Shown here in pieces: positions 52,826 to 60,965 of a stretch of 64,000 nucleotides of DNA. Below the pieces are notes generated by a model. That model saw only the letters and a program-made list of their open reading frames with translations, did not search any database and was not told the DNA's origin. The translations under genes were made by a program, and so were the position numbers. The DNA is from an uncultured Saprospiraceae bacterium (GTDB taxonomy: Bacteria; Bacteroidota; Bacteroidia; Chitinophagales; Saprospiraceae), in the NCBI GenBank assembly GCA_937997635.1, contig CALLFA010000050.1, forward strand, positions 47,092-111,091, written 5' to 3'. Within the stretch, counting starts at the first letter, position 1; the number at the start of each line of letters is the position of its first letter.

Positions 52826-54394
52826 ATGAAATCATCTTTTTTTGCTTCTTTTTTCGCGTTCTGTTTTATAACAATGAATGCGCAGATGGACGAGATGCAA
52901 TCTTCGGATTGCACTCTTGTATCCATCTGTGAACTGGCCGGTCATGTTAATCCTAGTATTGCGGCACAACAATTAAGTGTAGATCGTACAGAATATGCTA
53001 TCGATGTTTTGAATAGTGACTTTGATCCATTGTTTTTTGCTTCAGCAAATGCAAATCGTTCAGGAGTTAATTTAAATTCCTTAGATCCGCGTGTTGATTT
53101 GATTGGCAACATGCTCAATACGAATCGTTATGCATTGAGTGGTGGAGTGCAGAAACGTATGTTGAATGGAATGACTGTGAATTCTTCGCTTGAGTTCAAC
53201 CGGGTTTCTGATAACATTCCTATTAACGTATATACCGAGATCGTTGGTAGCCATATAGGTGATAATGCGACAGCGTTAAATCTTTCTCTTGTTCAACCGT
53301 TATTAAGAGGTAAAGGGAAAAAGTATAATGCAGCACCGATAGAAATAGCGAAGCTCGATGCAAAAACCGAACAGTCTGGATTGACGTTTAGTACCTCCGA
53401 GCAAATGCAAAATGTGGTTCTGGCTTACTGGCAGTATTATAGTGATTACCAACGGCTTAAAATTTTTAAAACAAATGAGCGTAGGGTAAGAAGCGTTCTT
53501 GAAATGACAACAGAACTGGTAAATGCAAACAGGCAACCAGCCAGTGATTTGTTGCAAATTCAGGCTGATCTGTTAGATAAAGAAAGACAAGTTATTACAG
53601 CCAAACAAAATGTCTATGCTGCCCGTCAAAATCTTGGCAGATTTATAGGCTTGTCAGAAGAAGACAGCCACCGAATTGGCAAACCAACAGATATTTTTCC
53701 GGAAGTAGTATTGGATGAGGCTGTGTCGGCACAGAAACTGATTGATATTGCACTTAGTAATCGCATGGATTTAGATATGCTTGACAAGCAAAAATCCAGA
53801 TCAGAAATATTACTTGATTTAGCGAAAAATGATCTGCAGCCTAATCTCAATTTGACTGGGACAGCTCGCTATGGTGGTACTGATTTTGGGAATGGCCTAC
53901 ATCGGATTGTCACACCTTTAGCGACAGACGATGGCAGGAACTATACTATAGGTATTGGTCTAAGTTATGATATCCCTATTGGAAACAAACGTGCCGAGTC
54001 AACTGTGCTGATTAACCAAACGAATGTTTCCAATCAGGAACTCCTGTATGATAATCAGAAACGAAATATAGAAATCAATGTATCTATTGAGTATAACAAC
54101 TTAGTGAATTCTGTAGACGCAGTAAACAAGTCGCGACAGACGCTTGAATATTATGAAGAAGTATTTGATAATGAACAACTTAAATTTCAAAATGGTCTGT
54201 CGACGATTCTTAATTTGATTCTCTTTCAAGAGAGACTCACGTTTGCACAACTAGAATACATTTTTAATCAACAACAAATGGCAAGCGCTATCGTGCGACT
54301 TCGTCATCAAACAGGTACGTTGGTAGAATCTGCATATAATGAATTGACTATTCAGAATAAGCATGTTTTTTATCAATTGCCAATCATCAAATAA
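52826..54394 (+). CDS. TolC-family outer membrane efflux protein
   Basis: A 522-residue outer-membrane channel with signal peptide (FFASFFAFCFITMNAQ). It has the two-repeat OEP structure with long coiled-coil helices (IAKLDAKTEQSGLTFSTSEQMQNVVLAYWQYYSDYQRL, VYAARQNLGRFIGLSEED; NLVNSVDAVNKSRQTLEYYEEVFDNEQLKFQNGLST). It should form the exit duct for the peptide exporter encoded next to it, giving a type I-like route across both membranes. Confidence 0.9.
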   Translation: MKSSFFASFFAFCFITMNAQMDEMQSSDCTLVSICELAGHVNPSIAAQQLSVDRTEYAIDVLNSDFDPLFFASANANRSGVNLNSLDPRVDLIGNMLNTNRYALSGGVQKRMLNGMTVNSSLEFNRVSDNIPINVYTEIVGSHIGDNATALNLSLVQPLLRGKGKKYNAAPIEIAKLDAKTEQSGLTFSTSEQMQNVVLAYWQYYSDYQRLKIFKTNERRVRSVLEMTTELVNANRQPASDLLQIQADLLDKERQVITAKQNVYAARQNLGRFIGLSEEDSHRIGKPTDIFPEVVLDEAVSAQKLIDIALSNRMDLDMLDKQKSRSEILLDLAKNDLQPNLNLTGTARYGGTDFGNGLHRIVTPLATDDGRNYTIGIGLSYDIPIGNKRAESTVLINQTNVSNQELLYDNQKRNIEINVSIEYNNLVNSVDAVNKSRQTLEYYEEVFDNEQLKFQNGLSTILNLILFQERLTFAQLEYIFNQQQMASAIVRLRHQTGTLVESAYNELTIQNKHVFYQLPIIK

Positions 54395-54416
54395 CAAATA
54401 AATAAAATATACATTT

Positions 54417-55679
54417 ATGTCAGCTCCTGGATTTTTTAGAAAGGCAGCCTTAGAAAAGCTGTCCACACCCGAAAAATTAGACCAATTAATTCGCATTACA
54501 AGCCTTAGCGCTTGGTTGGTATTAAGTATGGTGTTTATCGCTATTAGTGGTGCTTTGTTATGGGGATTTCAAGGCAAAGTAAAAACGAAAATAAATGCCA
54601 TGGGCGTTTTGCTTGGTGGAGAAGTTTATGATGTCGTATCCACTTCAAGAGGGCAGCTGGTAAAGCTACATGTCGAAAATGGAGACATTGTTACTGCTGG
54701 TGATGTCATCGCAGAGGTAGAGCAACCAGAATTAATGATGCAAATAGAATCTGTCAAATCAACCCTTTCGGAAAAAGAATATGAGCTGGCGCAGATGGAT
54801 GCATTTGGAAGCGAAGATTCTCGTATCCAGGAAGAATTAATGGAAAAACAGAAGTCAAATATTGAATCTGAAATAGTTGCACTTAACAAAAATCTGGAAT
54901 TCTTAAATCAAGAATTGATTGTTAATAAAAATCTTTTAGAGAAAGGATTGATTACAAAGCCTCAGGTAATAGCTACAGAAAGGCAGATAGATGATATTAA
55001 GAATAATATTCAAAGATTAAACGCTTCTGTTGTCCAGATTAATTCTCAAGAACTCAATAACGATTTTAATCTACAAAGTAGAAAGGCCTTAATCCGTCAA
55101 AGGATTACCCAGGATAAGTTGAGATTAAAACAACTAGAGGAACAGTATGAGAAAAATACAAATATCACAAGTCCACACACTGGAGAAGTAATTGAATTAT
55201 TGACAAGCTCTGGAATCGTTGTTGGAGCTGGATCTCCATTATTTAAAATAAAAAGCAATACGACTTCTGAAGGAAACCTTAGAGGAGTTCTTTATGTACC
55301 TGCGCAAGAAGGGAAAAAGATCACCGTTGGTATGCAAGCACTGGTTGTCCCTTCTACAGTTAAACCACAAGAACATGGCTATATAAAAGCAACGGTTAAG
55401 CGTGTTTCTGAATTTCCCGTCACTCAACAAGGTATGATGGCCTCTATGCAGAATGATCAATTGGTGAACAGTATGCTACGATTAGGAGCTCCGTTTGAAG
55501 TCGTTGTTGAAATTGAAAAAAACGCAGATACACCCAGTGGGTTTAGTTGGACATCTGCTGAGGGACCAGATATTTCTATAAACACTGGCACATCATGTAT
55601 GGGAAAAATTACGGTGAAAGAAGAAGCGCCTATTGCTATGATTGTCCCAGCATTTAAAGAGTTTTTTGACCTGTACTAA
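54417..55679 (+). CDS. HlyD-family periplasmic adaptor (NHLP bacteriocin secretion protein)
   Basis: A 420-residue membrane-fusion protein. N-terminal cytoplasmic piece (FRKAALEKLSTPEKLDQLIRI) matching the NHLM secretion-protein opening, one membrane helix (AWLVLSMVFIAISGALLWGF), a lipoyl half (GQLVKLHVENGDIVTAGDVIAEVEQPEL), a long hairpin coiled coil (about 110-230), the second lipoyl half (ITSPHTGEVIELLTSSG) and a beta-barrel. Links the ABC transporters to TolC. Confidence 0.92.
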   Translation: MSAPGFFRKAALEKLSTPEKLDQLIRITSLSAWLVLSMVFIAISGALLWGFQGKVKTKINAMGVLLGGEVYDVVSTSRGQLVKLHVENGDIVTAGDVIAEVEQPELMMQIESVKSTLSEKEYELAQMDAFGSEDSRIQEELMEKQKSNIESEIVALNKNLEFLNQELIVNKNLLEKGLITKPQVIATERQIDDIKNNIQRLNASVVQINSQELNNDFNLQSRKALIRQRITQDKLRLKQLEEQYEKNTNITSPHTGEVIELLTSSGIVVGAGSPLFKIKSNTTSEGNLRGVLYVPAQEGKKITVGMQALVVPSTVKPQEHGYIKATVKRVSEFPVTQQGMMASMQNDQLVNSMLRLGAPFEVVVEIEKNADTPSGFSWTSAEGPDISINTGTSCMGKITVKEEAPIAMIVPAFKEFFDLY

Positions 55680-55692
55680 AAGACATATTTAA

Positions 55693-55770
55693 ATGGAAAT
55701 TATTCTTGCTTTTGCTGGTCTTTGTGTGTTTATGTGTTTGCATTTGAAAACAAAAAATTCAAATCAGTAG
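55693..55770 (+). CDS. Possible 25-residue hydrophobic micro-ORF
   Basis: ATG-initiated ORF (MEIILAFAGLCVFMCLHLKT...) filling most of the 133-base gap between the HlyD and C39-ABC genes. It would be a single membrane helix with a basic tail. It is too short for the track and may be chance, but its position inside a tight operon and its composition make it worth listing. Confidence 0.3.
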   Translation: MEIILAFAGLCVFMCLHLKTKNSNQ

Positions 55771-55812
55771 AACTGAATAAAATAGTTGAAGAATTATAAA
55801 TTGAAAAAGAAG

Positions 55813-58026
55813 ATGAACTTTATTTCTACAATAAAAGAAAAATTCAAAAAGTCTCCGCCTAAAAAGAAACTAGTGGCAACACCCGTCAAGACGCCAACAG
55901 TGTTACAGATGGAGGCAGTGGAGTGTGGAGCTGCAGCGCTTGCCATTATTTTAGGCTATCATGGCAGACATGTGCCTCTTGAAAAATTGAGAGTGGCATG
56001 TGGTGTTTCTAGAGATGGATTAAAAGCAACCAACTTGATGAAAGGAGCGAGATCATATGGTCTCGAAGCAAAGGGATACGCCAAGTCTGTTGAAAAACTG
56101 AAAGAGATGCAAATGCCATGCATCATCTTCTGGAACTTTAACCACTTTTTAGTCTTAGAAGGATTCGGTAAGGATAAAGTCTATCTCAGCGATCCTGCTC
56201 AAGGACGATATACCGTAGACCAAAAAGAATTTGATGAATCATTTACAGGGGTAGTGATTAGTCTGAAGCCAGGTCCGGATTTCGTACAGAAGAATGAAAA
56301 ACGAGGATTAATTCCTTCTCTTAAACCTCGTATTTCAAATTCGAAATTGAGTTTGTCGTTTATTTTATTGGCTAGTTTATTTCTAGTCATTCCCGGATTA
56401 ATTATTCCTTCATTTACTCAGATTTTTATTGATAAGTTTTTGATTAATAACTTATCCAGTTTTGTCATGCCTCTTTTATTAGGTATGGTTGGAGTGTTGA
56501 TAATCAATGCCATCTTGGTTTTTGTGCAACAATATTATCTGTTGCGACTGGAAACTAAATTAGCATTAACAATGTCGAGCCAATTTTTATGGCATACTTT
56601 CCATTTACCAATTACATTTTTTACCCAACGATTTGCTGGTGACATCAGTAACAGAGTTTCCCTTAATGACAAAGTTGCAAGATTATTAAGTGGAGATTTG
56701 GCTAATTCATTACTCAATGTGATTGTCGTGCTTTTTTACGCGATTCTGATGTTTAGCTATGATGTCATGTTGACTTTAATAGGCATCACTACTTCTATAT
56801 TAAATGTGATAGCATTAAAAATGGTGTCGAGGGCAAGGACTGATGGCAACAGACGATTGACTAATGAGTCAAACAAACTAATGGGTAACACGATGTCTGG
56901 AATCAGCATGATTGAAACACTAAAGGCGTCCGGACGTGAAAGTGACTTCTTCACATCTTGGTCAGGATACTTGGCTAAAGTCTTAAATGGACAACAAGAA
57001 TTGGGTTATATCACCTTGAAGTTTAATGTCATTCCTCCACTACTTATGTCTTTAACCAACACGATGGTACTTGGTGTTGGAGCGATGAAAGTGATGAATG
57101 GTGATTTGACCATAGGTATGTTGGTGGCCTTTATTTTTCTGATGAATAGTTTTATTCGACCGGTTAATCAATTGGTAGCGACTGGTAGTTTGTTGCAGGA
57201 GACAGAGGGTGATATGAATGTGATTGATGATGTATTAAACTATGAAGTGTCAGAAGAATTTAATGATGAAAATAAGATTGCATTCTCAAAAACAGATAGT
57301 GCTAAGCTTGTGGGAAGTTTAGAATTAAAAGATATCACTTTCGGTTATTCGACTGCATTGGATCCTCTGATCGAAGGATTTAGTATGCACTTAACACCTG
57401 GAAGTAGAGTGGCGCTTGTTGGCGGTTCTGGTAGTGGTAAATCAACAGTCGCGAGATTGGTTTCTGGCTTATATAGTCCATGGAAAGGGGAGATTTTACT
57501 TGACGGCAAACCTAAGCAAGATATTCCTCGAGAGGTTATCAATAATTCTTTGGCTGTCATCGATCAGGATATTTTAATGTTTAAAGGTTCCATCAAGGAC
57601 AACATCTCTTTTTGGGACGATACAATGGAAGAAGCAAACGTCATTCGCTCAGCAAAGGACGCGAACATCCATGAAATGATTGCTTCAAGAGTTGGCTCTT
57701 ACGATAGTGAAGTCGCTGAGAGAGGAACAAACTTTAGTGGTGGACAAAAACAGCGGATTGAAATAGCTCGTGCATTAGCACTCAACCCATCCATTTTGGT
57801 AATGGACGAAGCAACAAGTGCACTCGATCCAAAGTCTGAAAAAATAGTCATGGATAACATTCGAAGAAGAGGCTGTACTTGTCTTGTTGTTGCTCATAGA
57901 CTTAGCACGATTAGAGATTGCGATGAAATTATCGTGATGAATTTTGGAAAGGTTGCCGAAAGAGGCACACATGAAGAATTGTTAGAAAAAAATGGCCTTT
58001 ACGCCAAATTAATAAGCTCAAAGTAA
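55813..58026 (+). CDS. C39 peptidase/ABC transporter (NHLM exporter, PCAT)
   Basis: Peptidase-containing ABC transporter of 737 residues. Start chosen at ATG (MNFIST) since the track's TTG lies in an unlikely leader. N-terminal C39 protease: Cys38 in QMEAVECGAAALA, His111 in FNHFLVLEG, Asp127 in LSDPAQG. Then the membrane domain and a complete ATPase: Walker A GGSGSGKST, signature FSGGQKQRIEIA, Walker B ILVMDEATSALD, H-loop VAHRLST. It cleaves NHLP leaders after GG and exports the cores. Confidence 0.95.
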   Translation: MNFISTIKEKFKKSPPKKKLVATPVKTPTVLQMEAVECGAAALAIILGYHGRHVPLEKLRVACGVSRDGLKATNLMKGARSYGLEAKGYAKSVEKLKEMQMPCIIFWNFNHFLVLEGFGKDKVYLSDPAQGRYTVDQKEFDESFTGVVISLKPGPDFVQKNEKRGLIPSLKPRISNSKLSLSFILLASLFLVIPGLIIPSFTQIFIDKFLINNLSSFVMPLLLGMVGVLIINAILVFVQQYYLLRLETKLALTMSSQFLWHTFHLPITFFTQRFAGDISNRVSLNDKVARLLSGDLANSLLNVIVVLFYAILMFSYDVMLTLIGITTSILNVIALKMVSRARTDGNRRLTNESNKLMGNTMSGISMIETLKASGRESDFFTSWSGYLAKVLNGQQELGYITLKFNVIPPLLMSLTNTMVLGVGAMKVMNGDLTIGMLVAFIFLMNSFIRPVNQLVATGSLLQETEGDMNVIDDVLNYEVSEEFNDENKIAFSKTDSAKLVGSLELKDITFGYSTALDPLIEGFSMHLTPGSRVALVGGSGSGKSTVARLVSGLYSPWKGEILLDGKPKQDIPREVINNSLAVIDQDILMFKGSIKDNISFWDDTMEEANVIRSAKDANIHEMIASRVGSYDSEVAERGTNFSGGQKQRIEIARALALNPSILVMDEATSALDPKSEKIVMDNIRRRGCTCLVVAHRLSTIRDCDEIIVMNFGKVAERGTHEELLEKNGLYAKLISSK

Positions 58027-58032
58027 TTAACG

Positions 58033-60327
58033 ATGAAACTTAGTGTTACAGATACATATTTGAAGCAAAACAGACCATTTTATTTAGATCAACACGATCA
58101 TTTTTGGTTAATTGTCAGTGGTGAGGTCGAAGTCTTTTACATTGAAAAAGATGATGGCGGCAATTTAATTGGTGCGAGACAATACATGTACACTGCATCA
58201 AAGGGTGAAATGTTATTCAGTATGCGACATACTGAAACGAAAAGTAATATTTCATTATTTGCAATAAGTGAAAACGCAAAATTGCTTCAAATAAATAAAT
58301 CCAGTATTAAAAATGTCGAGTCCTCAGACTTGTCAGTGCGCATCGAAAAATGGATCAATAAATGCAGCTCTTATTGCTCTGAAATAAATTACCCAAGAGA
58401 CTACATTAATTTGGCTGATAAAACGGAATGCCAATTAAAAAAGGGACAGATTGCCTATCCTGCTGAAGGCCTTTCTTGGGTAGAATGTAAAGAAGGGGAT
58501 TTAAATATTTATGGTCAATCGATACGATTAGAAGAACAAAAAATAAAAAATAATTTGGTGCCAGTTATTGGTAACTTATTTATTCAAGCAAATCAAAAAT
58601 CAGACCTTAATATTTATTCGACATCGGATGTTGTTGAAGATGAAATTACATTAATGTTTGCTGTTGAGCATTTACAAGCTCACTTTCTTGAGTGTCTATC
58701 AAACAAGTTGGCAGAGAATAAAGCCAGATATGAATCTGGATTTCAAAAGAAAAACTCTAATGACACAGAATTATTAGAATCGAGTCTTCATGGTCTGAAG
58801 TCAATTGTAACTGATGATCCTAATAAGAAGGTTTTTCAGGATATTTCAAATAGTAATGATGTACTAGCTGCTTGTCAAGTTATTGGCAATTTGGTTGGAT
58901 TTACATTTAAGGAACCAAAATATATTGATGATAATCATAAAGGCTTAACAAGTCAACTGCATGAAATAGCTAAAGTATCTAATGTCCGATTACGTAAAGT
59001 TATTCTGAGAGGCAAGTGGTGGAATGAAGAAAATGGTCATTTATTTGCATTCATTAAAGAAAGTCAGAAAGCTGTAGCGTTAGTACAGAAAAGAGGAGGC
59101 GGATATTTGCTCAAAGATCCAGAGACAAAAGAAATAGTAGAAGTGGATGAAGAGGTTTCTGCTACACTTGATCCCGTATCCTACATGTTTCTATATTCCT
59201 TTGATCAAAAAATGACAACCGTAGCAAAGTTGTGGAATTTTGCAATCAAAGGGCTTAAAAAGGACGCTATCTGGATTTTAGTTGCTTCTCTTGCTGGTAG
59301 TTTGATTGGTTTGATTATTCCTATTGTTACTGGAATCATGTATGACGATGTTATTCCTCAAGCAGATGAATCATTTTTATTTGAGGTAATCGGCATTTTG
59401 GTTTTAATTGCAATTGTAAATTCATTTCTAGGATTTATAAAAGGAATATTATTATTAAGAGTGGAGACTCAATCTAATTTGACCATACAGGCGGGGCTCA
59501 TGGATCACCTGTTACGGTTACCAGTTAATTTTTTCAAGCAATATACAGCCGGTGATTTAACGATGCGTGCTCTGGGAATAAATACAATTAGACAAATAGT
59601 TTCTGGTGTTGTCATGACAGCCGTATTGAGCGGTGCTTTTTCTATTGTCAATCTTGGATTACTCTTTTATTACGATGTTAAATTGGCTTTAGTTGGCGTA
59701 GCCTTATCTGCTATTGCAGTTATATTTATAGTTTCCATGGGACTTTTGAAATTGAAATATGATAGACAAATTTCAGATCAACATGGAGAAATCCAGGGTT
59801 TGTTATATGAGTTTTTAAGTGGTATTTCGAAAGTACGAATTGCAGGAACTGAAAAGCGCTTTTTTGCCCTATGGGCGTCCAAGTTTGGACAATTTAAACT
59901 TCTTGGATTTAAATCTGGTAACCTTCAAAATTTCGTAGAAGTATTTAATGGCACGTTCCCATTAGTGACCAATATTTTATTTTTTGGATTTATATATTAT
60001 GCATTGACCACTGCAGGTGCAGCTGGTGCTGGTGTCATATCTGTTGGTATTTTTATGGCCTTCATTTCTGCTTTTAGTCAGTTTTTACGTGACTGCTTAA
60101 GTATGAGTCATGCAGTTATATCTTCACTGAATATGGTGCCCCTTTATGAAAGAGTAAAGCCAATATTAGAAGAAGAACCTGAAACACACTTGGATAGCAT
60201 CGATCCAGGCGAATTAACAGGAGATATTGAAATGAATTCTGTTTCCTTTAGATATAATGAAGATCAGCCATTAGTACTGGAAGACGTTTCATTCAAAATA
60301 AATGCAGGTGAATGGTTGCATTTGTAG
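58033..60327 (+). CDS. NHLM ABC transporter, N-terminal and membrane part (frameshifted)
   Basis: 764 residues of the second exporter subunit. The N-terminal part has a cyclic-nucleotide-like cupin (WLIVSGEVEVFYIEKDDGG, SKGEMLFSMRHTE) and a degenerate peptidase-like region (LRGKWWNEENGHLFAFI), as is usual for the NHLM-type ATP-binding protein without a working C39 site. The membrane domain follows (about 410-700). The frame ends ...FKINAGEWLHL-stop just before the nucleotide-binding site. The expected sequence FKINAGEMVAFVGPSGSGKST needs one extra A in GGTGAATGG. Confidence 0.88.
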   Translation: MKLSVTDTYLKQNRPFYLDQHDHFWLIVSGEVEVFYIEKDDGGNLIGARQYMYTASKGEMLFSMRHTETKSNISLFAISENAKLLQINKSSIKNVESSDLSVRIEKWINKCSSYCSEINYPRDYINLADKTECQLKKGQIAYPAEGLSWVECKEGDLNIYGQSIRLEEQKIKNNLVPVIGNLFIQANQKSDLNIYSTSDVVEDEITLMFAVEHLQAHFLECLSNKLAENKARYESGFQKKNSNDTELLESSLHGLKSIVTDDPNKKVFQDISNSNDVLAACQVIGNLVGFTFKEPKYIDDNHKGLTSQLHEIAKVSNVRLRKVILRGKWWNEENGHLFAFIKESQKAVALVQKRGGGYLLKDPETKEIVEVDEEVSATLDPVSYMFLYSFDQKMTTVAKLWNFAIKGLKKDAIWILVASLAGSLIGLIIPIVTGIMYDDVIPQADESFLFEVIGILVLIAIVNSFLGFIKGILLLRVETQSNLTIQAGLMDHLLRLPVNFFKQYTAGDLTMRALGINTIRQIVSGVVMTAVLSGAFSIVNLGLLFYYDVKLALVGVALSAIAVIFIVSMGLLKLKYDRQISDQHGEIQGLLYEFLSGISKVRIAGTEKRFFALWASKFGQFKLLGFKSGNLQNFVEVFNGTFPLVTNILFFGFIYYALTTAGAAGAGVISVGIFMAFISAFSQFLRDCLSMSHAVISSLNMVPLYERVKPILEEEPETHLDSIDPGELTGDIEMNSVSFRYNEDQPLVLEDVSFKINAGEWLHL

Positions 60328-60935
60328 GACCATCCGGTTCAGGAAAATCTACTGTCATGAGATTGTTGCTAGGCTTCGAAGAGCCAGAAGCTGGGTCTAT
60401 CTTTTTTGATGGTCAAAGTTTTGAGACATTGAATAAGGAGATGGTGCGAAGACAAACAGGTGTTGTGTTACAGAATGGATCGCTGATGTCAGGTTCAATA
60501 TTTAATAATATAGTTGGCAATTCAGAATTAACTTTAGAACAAGCAACACAAGCAGCCAATATGGCAGGTCTCGAAGAAGACATTAAGCAGATGCCTATGG
60601 GTATGCATACAGTCATCAGTGATGGTGCTAGTACATTTTCAGGTGGTCAAAGACAGCGATTGATGATTGCGAGAGCAATTGTCCACAAACCAAGGATGCT
60701 CTTGATGGATGAAGCTACTAGTGCCTTGGATAACAGGACGCAAACAATCGTTTCACAAAGTTTGGATAAGTTGCAAGCGACAAGAATTATTATCGCACAT
60801 AGATTGAGTACTGTTATGAATGCTGACAGAATTTATGTGATGGATCAAGGTAAAATAGTAGAACATGGTAGTTATAATGAATTAATGCAAAGAGATGGGC
60901 TGTTTTCAACACTAGCAAAAAGGCAGATAGCGTAA
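60312..60935 (+). CDS. NHLM ABC transporter, ATPase domain (C-terminal fragment)
   Basis: A 207-residue complete nucleotide-binding domain starting at MVAFVGPSGSGKST (Walker A), then VVLQNGSLMSGSIFNN (Q-loop), FSGGQRQRLMIARAI (signature), MLLMDEATSALD (Walker B) and IIAHRLSTV (H-loop). It overlaps the membrane part by 16 bases in another frame. An ATG lies exactly at the break, so it could be translated separately, giving a split transporter; otherwise it is a one-base deletion or sequencing error. Confidence 0.88.
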   Translation: MVAFVGPSGSGKSTVMRLLLGFEEPEAGSIFFDGQSFETLNKEMVRRQTGVVLQNGSLMSGSIFNNIVGNSELTLEQATQAANMAGLEEDIKQMPMGMHTVISDGASTFSGGQRQRLMIARAIVHKPRMLLMDEATSALDNRTQTIVSQSLDKLQATRIIIAHRLSTVMNADRIYVMDQGKIVEHGSYNELMQRDGLFSTLAKRQIA

Positions 60936-60965
60936 GAGATAAAATCAGAGATTTGATTTCTGAAA

